Below, one piece after another: positions 41,716 to 50,067 of a DNA stretch of 64,000 bases. Source of the stretch: Clostridioides difficile_D (GTDB lineage: Bacteria > Bacillota > Clostridia > Peptostreptococcales > Peptostreptococcaceae); contig OX244046.1 of the NCBI GenBank assembly GCA_945861085.1, positions 4,044,919 to 4,108,918 of the forward strand, read 5' to 3'. A model generated the notes under the pieces. The model was not told the origin of the DNA, searched no databases, and was given only the letters and a program-made list of their open reading frames with translations. Made by a program: the position numbers and the translations under genes. The stretch's first letter is position 1. Each line of letters begins with the position of its first letter.

Positions 41716-43710
41716 CTATTCTTCCTCCTCTAAATACTCCTCTATTATTTTATTTACCATTTTATAAGCTTCTTTTAGAGAAACATTTTTTAACTGTGCT
41801 CCAGCTATATCTATATGTCCCCCGCCTCCTAATTTCTCCATAAGTACATGTACATTTATTTGTCCTAAAGACCTAGCACTTATAAATACAGTATCATCTT
41901 TTTCACCTAATACAAAGGAAGCTTCTACTTCTTTGATGTTTAATAACTCATCAGCAGTTTGAGCTATTATAACATTTATACTATCTATCTCAGTACTTGA
42001 ATATGCTAGGCATATTCTATTATTAATTATTTTAGTACTTTGAATTATTTCAGCTTTTATTATGAAGTCTTTTACATCCGAATTAAAGAACTTCTTAACT
42101 TCTATAGTATCTGCTCCAACTTTTCTAAGATAAGAAGCAGCTTCAAAAGTCCTAACACCTGTTTTAAATGCAAAATTTTTAGTATCTAGACTTATACCTG
42201 CTAAAAGTCCTTCAGCTGTAAGTTTATTTATTGTTACGTCTTCATCCATATATTGAACTAACTCTGTAACCATTTCACATGTTGAGGATACATATATCTC
42301 ATGGAATAAAAGTACTGCATCATTTATAAACTCCACACCTCTTCTATGATGGTCTATAACTACTATCTTCTCTGATAGCTTTAATAGCTCTTCACATTCA
42401 GTATAATTGGGTCTATGAGTATCAACTACTACAACCAATGTGTTTTTAGTACAGTTATCAATAGCCTCCTCTTTCCCAATAAACAACTTCTTGTAATAAT
42501 TGTTTTCATTTATTTTATTTATAAATATTTCTATAGATTCATTTACAGATTGTAAAACTATGTTTGCGGTTTTGTTACAGGATTTACATATATCATAAAC
42601 TCCAACTGCTGCTCCCATAGCATCCATATCTGGATATTTATGTCCCATTATATAAACTTGGTCACTTTGTTGTATAACCTCTCTTAAAGCATGACCTATT
42701 AATCTGGATTTTACTTTGGTTTTCTTTTCTACAGCTTTAGACTTTCCTCCATAAAATACAAATTTATCTTTTGTTTTTACAACGGCCTGGTCACCACCTC
42801 TACCAAGTGCTAAGTCAAGAGCACCTGTAGCAAGCTTTAGGTTCTCATTTAATGTATCTCCATCTATACCAATTCCTATACTTATAGTAACAGGAAGATT
42901 ATTTCCATAATCAATATGTCTTATTGTATCTAAAATAGAAAACTTCTCAGATTCTAATTTTTTCAACTCTTTTTTATGCATCACTAAGAAGAATTTATCT
43001 TTTGAAGTTCTTCTCAATGCGCCATTTGAAGTTGATTCTAAAGCAGAAAGTATTTTTTCTACTTCAACATTAATTAAAGCTCTCTTATCTTCTGCTGCAC
43101 TTTTTAATACTTCATCGTATCCATCTACTTGTATTAGCATCATTGCATTTTTTTCATCATCATAGTCTTGTTTTACTTTTAAATATTCAGTCTTGTCTAT
43201 CCAGTATAATATCATCAAATATTTAGGATTCTTTTCTTGATCATTTTTTATAACATTATAAATTATTGTATATTCTTTTTCTTTATAGTTTATTTCTGTG
43301 TACATCTCTTTATTTTCATTTAACACTTTTCTTAAATTAAGATTTTTAACTATATCTTCTATATTTTTATCTAGTAAATCTTTTTGACCAATCATATCAT
43401 AAAACTTTCCATTATACCATGATATATTTCCATCAAATTCTAAGATACATAATGGTATTGGAAGATTTATTATAGCTTTCTTAGTTGTTTCGTCTATATC
43501 TAAAGATAAATTTTGAATATACTCTGTCCATTCATTACGTCTGATATTAGTTGTTCTCCAATTGTGAAAAACCATATATACAAAAATACAGAAAAATAAA
43601 CACCCTACATACAAGTTGTAATAAAGCAAAATTATACTAGAAATACCAATAACAATTATATATAAATTTATTTCTGGCATATTTAATTTAAAGGTTTGTT
43701 TATTACTCAT
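41716..43710 (-). CDS. gdpP: GdpP, DHH-family cyclic-di-AMP phosphodiesterase
   Basis: A 664-residue membrane protein. It has two N-terminal helices (about 13-48), a PAS-like domain (about 75-160), a degenerate GGDEF domain (about 170-300) and a DHH/DHHA1 phosphodiesterase (about 340-655). The last shows VYIMGHKYPDMDAMGAAVGV, VVVDTHRP, VVIDHHRRG and the GGGGHIDIAGAQL motif. It hydrolyses c-di-AMP and so adjusts osmolyte and potassium balance. All metal-binding residues are present. It is coupled to rplI downstream and to the YybS-like gene ten bases upstream, the standard Firmicutes arrangement. Confidence 0.95.
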   Translation of the reverse strand: MSNKQTFKLNMPEINLYIIVIGISSIILLYYNLYVGCLFFCIFVYMVFHNWRTTNIRRNEWTEYIQNLSLDIDETTKKAIINLPIPLCILEFDGNISWYNGKFYDMIGQKDLLDKNIEDIVKNLNLRKVLNENKEMYTEINYKEKEYTIIYNVIKNDQEKNPKYLMILYWIDKTEYLKVKQDYDDEKNAMMLIQVDGYDEVLKSAAEDKRALINVEVEKILSALESTSNGALRRTSKDKFFLVMHKKELKKLESEKFSILDTIRHIDYGNNLPVTISIGIGIDGDTLNENLKLATGALDLALGRGGDQAVVKTKDKFVFYGGKSKAVEKKTKVKSRLIGHALREVIQQSDQVYIMGHKYPDMDAMGAAVGVYDICKSCNKTANIVLQSVNESIEIFINKINENNYYKKLFIGKEEAIDNCTKNTLVVVVDTHRPNYTECEELLKLSEKIVVIDHHRRGVEFINDAVLLFHEIYVSSTCEMVTELVQYMDEDVTINKLTAEGLLAGISLDTKNFAFKTGVRTFEAASYLRKVGADTIEVKKFFNSDVKDFIIKAEIIQSTKIINNRICLAYSSTEIDSINVIIAQTADELLNIKEVEASFVLGEKDDTVFISARSLGQINVHVLMEKLGGGGHIDIAGAQLKNVSLKEAYKMVNKIIEEYLEEEE

Positions 43711-43720
43711 TTCTATCCTC

Positions 43721-44677
43721 CTAAGTGGATTTATAACTTCTTACCTTTCTAAAGTCAATTATACTATCTACCATACCAACAAAAGATATTCCCATAAATC
43801 CAAATAAACATAAAATTATCCCTGAAAGAAACATAATTTTATTTGGTCCTTGTCTTATCCATTTCTTTAAAAAATAAATACAAACTGCTATACCTTGAAT
43901 TACAAACATTAAATTAAAAACTAGCTGTAAATTAGTCATTATTAATTCTGTATATAGTTTTGAACCAATAATCTGAATACATAAGACTAATAAATAAAGT
44001 AAGAAAGTTGTGAGTATAGCATTTCCTGGTAAATAAAAGTCAGCAAATTTAGGAAATCTTATATTCATTTTTGTAATTCTTTTGATAAAAAATACACTTA
44101 AATAATATGTTACAAACGCTGATAACAACCCTTGTAAAAATAACATCATTGGTAGCATATTTGTAAAATAACTTACAATCTCATCAGGCTTCATTTTATC
44201 AAACACTTTAAGTTCAGTTGCAGAAAAACTATTTTTTTGAATATTTACAATTTCTGTTATCATTTTAGAAACTTCATCCAATAGATTTACATTTAAAAAT
44301 ATCTTTAATACAAAGAAATATACAAGCATTGAAAGTACAAATATTATCGTTCCACCATATATTGGTTCAAATTTATTACTATCCTCTTGTTCAAAACTTC
44401 TCTTTAGCATCTTTCCTATTGCTATACCTGGTAAAGAATACATTATACATATATTTAATGCATAAGAAATGTCTGCAAATAGAACCAGTACACAAAATGT
44501 AATCAAAATAGATATAAGAGAATACTTTCTATCAGTAATAGCACCTATAATTACATATGGAACAGCTGCTAATATACTAAACATTCCTAGCATTGGAATA
44601 TAGGCTATTACTAAAGCGATTATTATAGCTAAAACTATTATAGACATTGCTTTAGATAGTCTAATCTTATTATTCAA
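43721..44677 (-). CDS. YybS-like DUF2232 membrane protein
   Basis: A 318-residue protein with eight or so membrane helices, matching the YybS/DUF2232 family by size, hydrophobic layout and place directly before gdpP. Function unknown; the family resembles small-molecule transporter membrane domains. It starts eight bases after the MazG-like gene ends and is likely part of the gdpP-rplI-dnaB transcript. Confidence 0.85.
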   Translation of the reverse strand: MNNKIRLSKAMSIIVLAIIIALVIAYIPMLGMFSILAAVPYVIIGAITDRKYSLISILITFCVLVLFADISYALNICIMYSLPGIAIGKMLKRSFEQEDSNKFEPIYGGTIIFVLSMLVYFFVLKIFLNVNLLDEVSKMITEIVNIQKNSFSATELKVFDKMKPDEIVSYFTNMLPMMLFLQGLLSAFVTYYLSVFFIKRITKMNIRFPKFADFYLPGNAILTTFLLYLLVLCIQIIGSKLYTELIMTNLQLVFNLMFVIQGIAVCIYFLKKWIRQGPNKIMFLSGIILCLFGFMGISFVGMVDSIIDFRKVRSYKST

Positions 44678-44684
44678 TTTAATA

Positions 44685-45005
44685 TCACTCCCTATTATCC
44701 ATATGTTTTTTTAAATTAGATAAATCTCCATACCATCTTTCAACGCTATGGTCCTCATCTATACCAATTTTTATTTTTTCCTTGACTTTATAATCCACAT
44801 CTCTAAAACTAATTCCTAATCTCTTTGCTAAGAGATATGTTATCATTATTATATTTGCTAAAGTATCTTGAATTGCTTCATCTAATGGTTTTACCCCTTT
44901 AAACAATAAATTAAACAAATCACTTACACTCATTAATATTTCTGTTTTCATCCACTCTATTATCTTTATGTTTCTCGTTATCTCAGAACCTTTATCTATT
45001 TTCAC
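44685..45005 (-). CDS. MazG-like family protein
   Basis: A 106-residue helical protein similar to clostridial MazG-like proteins (EAIQDTLANIIMITYLLAKR, DVDYKVKEKIKIGIDED). MazG-type enzymes hydrolyse nucleoside triphosphates. The usual EExxE metal motif is not clear here, so catalysis is uncertain. It heads the transcription unit with the YybS-like gene and gdpP. Confidence 0.75.
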   Translation of the reverse strand: MKIDKGSEITRNIKIIEWMKTEILMSVSDLFNLLFKGVKPLDEAIQDTLANIIMITYLLAKRLGISFRDVDYKVKEKIKIGIDEDHSVERWYGDLSNLKKHMDNRE

Positions 45006-45068
45006 GTTTACAACCCTCCTTAATATATAATATTATATCATAAATAATAATATATTTAAGTATATAAA

Positions 45069-45092
45069 CAAAAAAACGAGCTTTATAGCTCG
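45069..45092 (-). terminator. Terminator after rpsR (second)
   Basis: CGAGCT (45077-45082) pairs with AGCTCG (45087-45092), followed on the minus strand by TTTTTTTG. It lies between the ribosomal operon and the MazG-like gene. Confidence 0.7.
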
Positions 45093-45120
45093 CCTCATTT
45101 AGATAATAAATGTATATAAT

Positions 45121-45148
45121 AAAAAATGAGCACAAGGCCCATTTTTTT
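45121..45148 (-). terminator. Terminator overlapping the rpsR stop
   Basis: AAAAATGAGC (45122-45131) pairs with GCCCATTTTT (45137-45146) with one mismatch. U-tracts lie on both sides. It ends the rpsF-ssb-rpsR operon at its stop codon. Confidence 0.6.
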
Positions 45149-45374
45149 AGTCTAATGTATATGGTAAAAGTGCTATATTTCTCGCTCTTTTTATAGCAAC
45201 TGTTAATTCTCTTTGATGCTTAGCACAAGTTCCAGATATTCTTCTTGGTAATATCTTTCCTCTTTCAGTTATATACTTTTGTAATCTTTGAGTACTTTTG
45301 TAGTCTATTTTAGCGTTTTTGTCAGCACAAAATTGACAAACTCTTTTTTTCTTACGTCTTTTTTTATTCATCAT
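45147..45374 (-). CDS. rpsR: Ribosomal protein S18
   Basis: A 75-residue S18. It has a CQFCADKNAKIDYKSTQRL zinc-ribbon-like start, then the conserved core LQKYITERGKILPRRISGTC and KHQRELTVAIKRARNIALLP. It pairs with S6 on the small-subunit platform. Last gene of rpsF-ssb-rpsR. Two adjacent ATG codons follow GGAGGG; either could start. Confidence 0.97.
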   Translation of the reverse strand: MMNKKRRKKKRVCQFCADKNAKIDYKSTQRLQKYITERGKILPRRISGTCAKHQRELTVAIKRARNIALLPYTLD

Positions 45375-45392
45375 GACTTTTTTCCCTCCTTT

Positions 45393-45827
45393 TTAAAATG
45401 GTATATCGTCATCATCTATAGCTTGAAAACCTTGTGGGTCTAAACCTTGAGGTTCAAAGCTTGGCTCAAAAGCTGGAGCACTCTCTCTATATGAATTTTC
45501 CGATTTATTCTTACTATCCAAAGCTTGTACTGATCTAGTACTCACTTTTGTAAAAGTTCTCTTTTCACCTGATTGTGTCTGATAATTGTCTACTCTTATA
45601 GATCCTTGAAGTGCAACTAATCTACCTTTAGTTATGTAGTTAGCACAAAATTCAGCAGATTTACCCATTACTTCAACAGGTATAAAATCAGTTTCTTTAG
45701 ATCCATCTTTTTTTACATAGTCTCTATCAATGGCTATTGTAAAGGATGCCACTGGTGTTCCTGTACCTGGGATGTATCTTAATTCAGGGTCTCTAGTCAA
45801 TCTTCCCACTAATACAACTTGATTCAT
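45393..45827 (-). CDS. ssb: Single-stranded DNA-binding protein
   Basis: The 144-residue SSB has the OB-fold (MNQVVLVGRLTRDPELRYIP; FIPVEVMGKSAEFCANYITK; GRLVALQGSIRVDNYQTQSG), a flexible middle and the acidic interaction tip DDDDIPF that recruits repair and replication partners. It lies between rpsF and rpsR as in most Firmicutes. Confidence 0.97.
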   Translation of the reverse strand: MNQVVLVGRLTRDPELRYIPGTGTPVASFTIAIDRDYVKKDGSKETDFIPVEVMGKSAEFCANYITKGRLVALQGSIRVDNYQTQSGEKRTFTKVSTRSVQALDSKNKSENSYRESAPAFEPSFEPQGLDPQGFQAIDDDDIPF

Positions 45828-45863
45828 AAAAACACCACCTATTTTTTATAATAAAACCAGTTA

Positions 45864-46142
45864 TTAAGCAACAACTATCATGTGTCTTATTACATTTTCA
45901 TTTATCTTTAAGTTTCTGTCTATCTCTTTAGGAACGTCTACTGCTGATTTGAAGTTAACTAATACATAGAAACCTTCTGTAAACTTAGCTATTGGATAAG
46001 CTAATTTTTTAGTTCCCCAAGTATCAACTTTAACTATTTCTCCGTCAGTTGCAACAACTTCCTTAACTTTGTTTAGTATAGCCTCTCTTATTTCTTCATC
46101 AGAGTTTGGCTTTACAACATAAACTAATTCATAATTTTTCAC
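45864..46142 (-). CDS. rpsF: Ribosomal protein S6
   Basis: A 92-residue S6 with the start MKNYELVYVVKPNSDEEIRE, WGTKKLAYPIAKFTEGFYVL and INENVIRHMIVV. It binds S18 on the 30S platform. It uses a GTG start behind the perfect ribosome-binding site AAAGGGAGGTG. It heads the rpsF-ssb-rpsR operon and is preceded by a structured leader and a strong promoter. Confidence 0.97.
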   Translation of the reverse strand: MKNYELVYVVKPNSDEEIREAILNKVKEVVATDGEIVKVDTWGTKKLAYPIAKFTEGFYVLVNFKSAVDVPKEIDRNLKINENVIRHMIVVA

Positions 46143-46214
46143 TATAATTCACCTCCCTTTGGACTTAACGGCTCTACACTCTTAGAGCAGAGAAATGAGA
46201 CTAAAATCTCATAC
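46143..46214 (-). ncRNA. Candidate S6:S18-binding leader of the rpsF operon
   Basis: The leader of about 70 bases contains two hairpins: GAGATTTTAGTCTC and a stem formed by CTCT...AGAG followed by GCCGTTAAG. rpsF operons in many bacteria have an autoregulatory leader bound by the S6:S18 complex, with a conserved CCG bulge. The CCG here sits in a comparable place, but I have not confirmed the fold. Confidence 0.4.
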
Positions 46215-46220
46215 CTACAC

Positions 46221-46249
46221 ATTTTATCATTTATTCTCATTCCTGTCAA
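46221..46249 (-). promoter_or_regulatory. Promoter of rpsF-ssb-rpsR
   Basis: On the minus strand TTGACA (46244-46249) and TAAAAT (46221-46226) are exactly 17 bases apart, about 80 bases before the rpsF start. Confidence 0.85.
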
Positions 46250-46297
46250 TTTAAATTTTGGACAAAGTTTAGTATGAGGTGAATTATACATTCTTAA

Positions 46298-46329
46298 ATT
46301 AACAAGGGATGGCAACAGCCATCCCTTGT
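46298..46329 (-). terminator. Terminator of the aminotransferase gene
   Basis: A perfect 12-base GC-rich stem (ACAAGGGATGGC at 46302-46313, complement at 46318-46329) with loop AACA/TGTT. The U-tract after it is short (TTAATTT). Confidence 0.7.
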
Positions 46330-46358
46330 AATATATCTATATAAGTTATTATTTTTAA

Positions 46359-47555
46359 TTAAGCTTCTACACCCATAGCTTCTTTTAATACAGCTGCTAT
46401 ATTTTTTATACCTTCTATTATTTTTTCTTCTGGCATATTTGAATAGTTAAGTCTGAAAGTATTTTCTCTACCACCATTAGGGAAGAATCCTCCTCCAGCA
46501 ACATAAGCAACATTCTTATCTAAGCATTTTGGCATTAATTCTTTAGCATTTAAGTTACTTGGAAGCTCTACCCATGTAAATAATCCACCTTCTGGATGAG
46601 TAAATACTAATCCTTCTGGGAATTCTTCTTCCATAGTCTTAAGCATTACATCTCTACGTTTAACATAAACTGCTTTTATTTTGTCAACATGTTCATCTAA
46701 GTCGTACATATCCATAAATTTGCTTACTTCCATTTGAGATATAGTTGATGCTTGTAAGTCTGCACCTTGTTTTGCAAAGTTAAATTTAGATAATATTTCT
46801 GGAGAAGCACAAGTCCATCCTAATCTGTATCCTGGGCAGAATATTTTAGAGAAAGTTCCTAAGAATATTACTAATCCTTTTGTATCCATTGATTTTAAAG
46901 ATGGTAAAGTTTCTCCTTCAAATCTTAAATCTCCATATGGATTATCTTCTATTACTGGTATTTCAAATTTGTTTACTATTTCCATGAATTTTTTACGTCT
47001 TTCAAGTGGCCAAGTTCTTCCTGTTGGATTTTGGAAGTCAGGTATTACGTAAATCATTTTTATTCTATCAGTTGTTTCTAGTATTTTTTCTAATTCTTCC
47101 ATTATCATTCCATCAGAATCTGTTGGAACATCTATAAATTTAGGTTGGTAAGATTTAAATGCGTTTATAGCTCCTATGTAAGATGGACTTTCACATAAAA
47201 TTACATCACCCTCATCAATAAATACTTTTCCTGCAAAATCTAGACCTTGTTGAGAACCACTTGTAACTAATATATCATCTTTATTTACATTAGTTTTATT
47301 TTTCTCATTCATTCTAGCTGCTATTTTTTCTCTTAATGGTTCATATCCTTCTGTTGTAGTATATTGCATAGCTGATCTTCCATTTTCTTCAAGCACTGCA
47401 ACTGATACTTTTTTCATTTCTTCAACTGGAAATAATTCTGGAGCTGGCATTCCACCAGCAAAAGATATTATTTGTGGTTGTTGAGTAAGTTTTAAAAGCT
47501 CACGTATTTCTGATCCTTGTAAACCTTGCATTCTTTTTGCATATTTAACTGCCAT
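46359..47555 (-). CDS. PLP-dependent class I/II aminotransferase (LysN/KAT-like)
   Basis: A 398-residue fold-type I aminotransferase. It has SFAGGMPAPELFPVEEMKK, the cofactor region VTSGSQQGLDFAGKVFIDEG, YVIPDFQNPTGRTW, and the PLP lysine in FLGTFSKIFCPGYRLGW. The FxGGxPxPExFP start is typical of the 2-aminoadipate/aromatic/branched-chain group (LysN, KAT II, MocR catalytic part), so it probably transaminates a bulky amino acid with 2-oxoglutarate; the exact substrate is open. It is monocistronic, with an extended -10 (TGGTATAAT) about 45 bases upstream and a terminator. Confidence 0.88.
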   Translation of the reverse strand: MAVKYAKRMQGLQGSEIRELLKLTQQPQIISFAGGMPAPELFPVEEMKKVSVAVLEENGRSAMQYTTTEGYEPLREKIAARMNEKNKTNVNKDDILVTSGSQQGLDFAGKVFIDEGDVILCESPSYIGAINAFKSYQPKFIDVPTDSDGMIMEELEKILETTDRIKMIYVIPDFQNPTGRTWPLERRKKFMEIVNKFEIPVIEDNPYGDLRFEGETLPSLKSMDTKGLVIFLGTFSKIFCPGYRLGWTCASPEILSKFNFAKQGADLQASTISQMEVSKFMDMYDLDEHVDKIKAVYVKRRDVMLKTMEEEFPEGLVFTHPEGGLFTWVELPSNLNAKELMPKCLDKNVAYVAGGGFFPNGGRENTFRLNYSNMPEEKIIEGIKNIAAVLKEAMGVEA

Positions 47556-47657
47556 AATTAAAGCACCCCCATGAAAATGTTTTCTTCAACTTTTATTATA
47601 CCAAAATTTTGGATATTAATATACGGTATTTGACATTTTTTAAATGTTAAATTTATA

Positions 47658-47843
47658 TCATTTTTTTATTAGCTTTTTTACTCTCTTTTCTAAGGTCTCT
47701 CTATCAAGCATTATTAGCCTTGAACATTTAGTACATTTTATCTTTATATCCATTCCAGTTCTTACGATTTCAAACTCTTTACACCCACATGCGTGTTGCT
47801 TTTTTAATTCAACAATATCCCCTATTTTTAAATCCATTGGCAT
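47658..47843 (-). CDS. DUF951 zinc-ribbon-like protein
   Basis: A 61-residue protein of the DUF951 family, which is widespread in Firmicutes and of unknown function. Marks: LKIGDIVELKKQHACGCKEF and IKIKCTKCSRLIMLDRETLE, with four cysteines that could bind zinc. There is no good ribosome-binding site before its ATG because the IS607-type element ends just upstream. An AGGAGG likely to have served it is stranded 1.9 kb away at about 49730, after the DUF3343 gene. Translation is probably reduced. Confidence 0.85.
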   Translation of the reverse strand: MPMDLKIGDIVELKKQHACGCKEFEIVRTGMDIKIKCTKCSRLIMLDRETLEKRVKKLIKK

Positions 47844-47855
47844 AAATAATTAGCC

Positions 47856-48003
47856 TGCTACTCAAAATATGGTCAAATATATCCATATCGAGATTTTTCC
47901 TTCTTCATTGAACCTCGCCTTGCCTAAGCTACTACGATTTGGTATAGTTCTCCAAAGGCTTAAATTCCGAAGTTAGCCCTCCGTACATATATAAGTGCTT
48001 TTA
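47856..48003 (-). ncRNA. Predicted right-end omega RNA (reRNA) of TnpB
   Basis: TnpB guide RNAs are made from the 3' end of tnpB and the element's right end, with the guide taken from the flank. This non-coding stretch of about 150 bases is GC-richer than its surroundings and has paired segments such as GCTTAGGCAAGGC and GAGGTTCAATGAAGAAGG. The guide would begin near 47855 and match the start of the DUF951 gene. The exact right end is not fixed. Confidence 0.55.
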
Positions 48004-49173
48004 AGCTATCTTATATTTTTTAGCATTTTTAAGATTAATACTTGCATTTAAATCTCTATCAATAGATAATCCACATTCACATTTGTACACTCTATCTTTA
48101 AGTTTTAAACCTTTATTAACCTCTCCACATTGGCTACAAGTCTTTGATGATGGATACCATCTATCAACTACTCTAAGTTCTATATTATTTTGTTTGCATT
48201 TAGCAGTTAGTTTAGTTCTAAATTCAAAAAACCTTTGACTTGATATAGCCTTTGATAAATGCTTATTCTTCATCATTCCAGTAACATTTAAATCTTCAAT
48301 GGTTATATAGCTTGGTTTTTGCTCTATTACCTGGGATACTGTTTTATTAATATAATCAGTTCTTATATTAGCTAATCTTTGATGAATTTTTTGTACTTTG
48401 ACTATCTGTTTTTGGATATTTTGACGAGTAGCTACTCCTTCTTTTATATTTTTATTTCTTACTTTTAAACTCTCATATTTTCTTGAAAGTTTTCTTTGTT
48501 CTCTTTTTAATTTCTTTTCAACTTTTTTGACGGTTGAGGTCTTGTTTATATTTTTAAATTTACTTCCATTTGAACATATTGCAAAATCTTTAATTCCTAA
48601 GTCAATACCTATTCCTTCATTAGTACATTTAGATACTTGAATATCATCTTCCTCAACTAATATAGATACATAGTATCTATTAGATTTTTGACTTACTGTA
48701 CCACTTTTAACTATTGAATTTGTTGGTATATATCCAAATTCTTTTAGTCTTACCCAACCAAGAGTAGGTATTTTGACCCTATGCCTTTCAATAGTCCAAT
48801 CAGTTTTGTTATTCTTTGGAAAATATGCTTTAACATCTTGATTTTTCTTTTTCTTAAACTTAGGAAAACCTTTAGTTTTTTTAAAGAAATCTTTGAAGGC
48901 TTTATCTCCATTCATAATAGCTTGTTTTGTAGCCTTAGAAGATACATCTTTAATCCATTTCATATCTTGATTATTAGGAATATATTCATTATTTAACCAT
49001 TTAGAAAAATCCATACCGCTTATAAATTCACCTTTACTCTCATAAACTTCTTTATTGTGAGCAATATAGAAGTTATATATAAATCTACTAACACCAATCG
49101 TTTGATGTATTTTAGATTTTTGTTCAGTAGTAGGATTAATTTCTATTTTGTATGCTCTTTTCAACTTCTTCAT
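48001..49173 (-). CDS. tnpB: TnpB RNA-guided nuclease
   Basis: A 390-residue TnpB, related to the ancestor of Cas12. The N-terminal helix-turn-helix is MKKLKRAYKIEINPTTEQKS; the RuvC residues are Asp191 (GIGIDLGIKDFA), Glu293 (YITIEDLNVTGM) and Asp374 (SIDRDLNASINL). The zinc finger is CSQCG (346-350) with CECG (365-368). All catalytic residues are present. It should cut DNA matching its guide RNA next to a short adjacent motif, which helps such elements persist at their sites. The partner recombinase is broken. Confidence 0.92.
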   Translation of the reverse strand: MKKLKRAYKIEINPTTEQKSKIHQTIGVSRFIYNFYIAHNKEVYESKGEFISGMDFSKWLNNEYIPNNQDMKWIKDVSSKATKQAIMNGDKAFKDFFKKTKGFPKFKKKKNQDVKAYFPKNNKTDWTIERHRVKIPTLGWVRLKEFGYIPTNSIVKSGTVSQKSNRYYVSILVEEDDIQVSKCTNEGIGIDLGIKDFAICSNGSKFKNINKTSTVKKVEKKLKREQRKLSRKYESLKVRNKNIKEGVATRQNIQKQIVKVQKIHQRLANIRTDYINKTVSQVIEQKPSYITIEDLNVTGMMKNKHLSKAISSQRFFEFRTKLTAKCKQNNIELRVVDRWYPSSKTCSQCGEVNKGLKLKDRVYKCECGLSIDRDLNASINLKNAKKYKIA

Positions 49174-49189
49174 CCTCTCTAATCTTTTT

Positions 49190-49651
49190 CTTGTATTTTC
49201 TTAATCCATATATGCAACAACTAAATATTTGTCATATCCAAATCAAACGAATCTATCTTTATGAGTTACAATAATTGTATTTACCTCATTAGTCATACAA
49301 CTATCAATTAGCTTATTCTATTTTTTACGATTATAATTTAGTCCACTTCCATAATCTTCAATAACTTCATCTACTATTATTCCTTTAGCATTTGCATATT
49401 GTCTAAGAAACTCCACTTGAATCATCTTTTTGATTAGAAGTTGAAACTCTTGTATAAATAACATTTTTTCTATTTACTTGTTCTTTATGTATTCCTTTAT
49501 ATTCTAAATATTGTTCATAAGTGTAATATCTTCTATCTGTTGGAGTTCTAAAAGCCTTTAATTTCCCTTCAACATCCCAACGTTGCAGAGTTCTGACTGA
49601 AATATTAATTAACTCTGCAAACTCTTTTGGTTTATAGTTATTGTTTTTCAT
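49190..49651 (-). pseudogene. IS607 serine recombinase tnpA, frameshifted remnant
   Basis: The first 82 codons are intact: a MerR-like helix-turn-helix (MKNNNYKPKEFAELINISVR, TLQRWDVEGKLKAFRTPTDR) and the start of the serine-recombinase domain with the catalytic Ser in VIYTRVSTSNQKDD. A frameshift near 49415 ends that frame. The continuation in another frame (VEFLRQYANAKGIIVDEVIE, then DYGSGLNYN and NTIIVTHKDRF) contains stops at about 49320 and 49250 and is cut short before tnpB. It cannot produce an active transposase. Confidence 0.85.
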
Positions 49652-49725
49652 ATAATCACATCTTGACTATAATTTACTATAAATAACTATATTTATCTAT
49701 ATTTTTATTAACTAAAGATAACCTC

Positions 49726-49989
49726 CTAATCTAACTTCTCTACTTCTTTTGAGCCATCTTCTAATTTACTTATACAATAAATTCCTTTTACATCTACATT
49801 ATTTTCAACTAAAATTATTTTTATCTTTTCAATATCTTCAAAAGAAAATTTAATTGATATTCCACAACTTGCTGTTATTTCTCTTGGTGTTGGAAGAGCC
49901 ATTACTTTTAGACTATTTTCACCAAATAACTTTTCTGATCTTATTGCATGATGTGTCGAATTAAATGACACTATATACATCTGATTCAT
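49726..49989 (-). CDS. DUF3343 protein
   Basis: An 87-residue protein of the DUF3343 family (YIVSFNSTHHAIRSEKLFGE, PTPREITASCGISIKFSFED). DUF3343 genes are commonly beside YedF and cysteine-desulfurase-like genes in clostridia, and a role as a small sulfur- or selenium-related partner is suspected but unproven. It contains a conserved Cys (ITASCGIS). It follows the YedF gene by about 80 bases. Confidence 0.85.
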   Translation of the reverse strand: MNQMYIVSFNSTHHAIRSEKLFGENSLKVMALPTPREITASCGISIKFSFEDIEKIKIILVENNVDVKGIYCISKLEDGSKEVEKLD

Positions 49990-50067
49990 TATTTAATCCT
50001 TTCTAACTATCTAATTCTCTTTGAATTAATCTTTATTATTAGTTTTATATTATTAAACAAACATACA

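Larger units (their letters stand above)
47850..49715 (-). mobile_element. IS607-type element with TnpB and a broken recombinase
   Basis: The element runs on the minus strand from a decayed serine-recombinase tnpA (49190-49651) through intact tnpB (48001-49173) to a conserved-looking right-end RNA region. Ends are approximate since IS607 elements lack inverted repeats. It is inserted between the DUF3343 and DUF951 genes, apparently between the ribosome-binding site and start codon of the latter. With tnpA dead it is non-autonomous. Confidence 0.75.
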
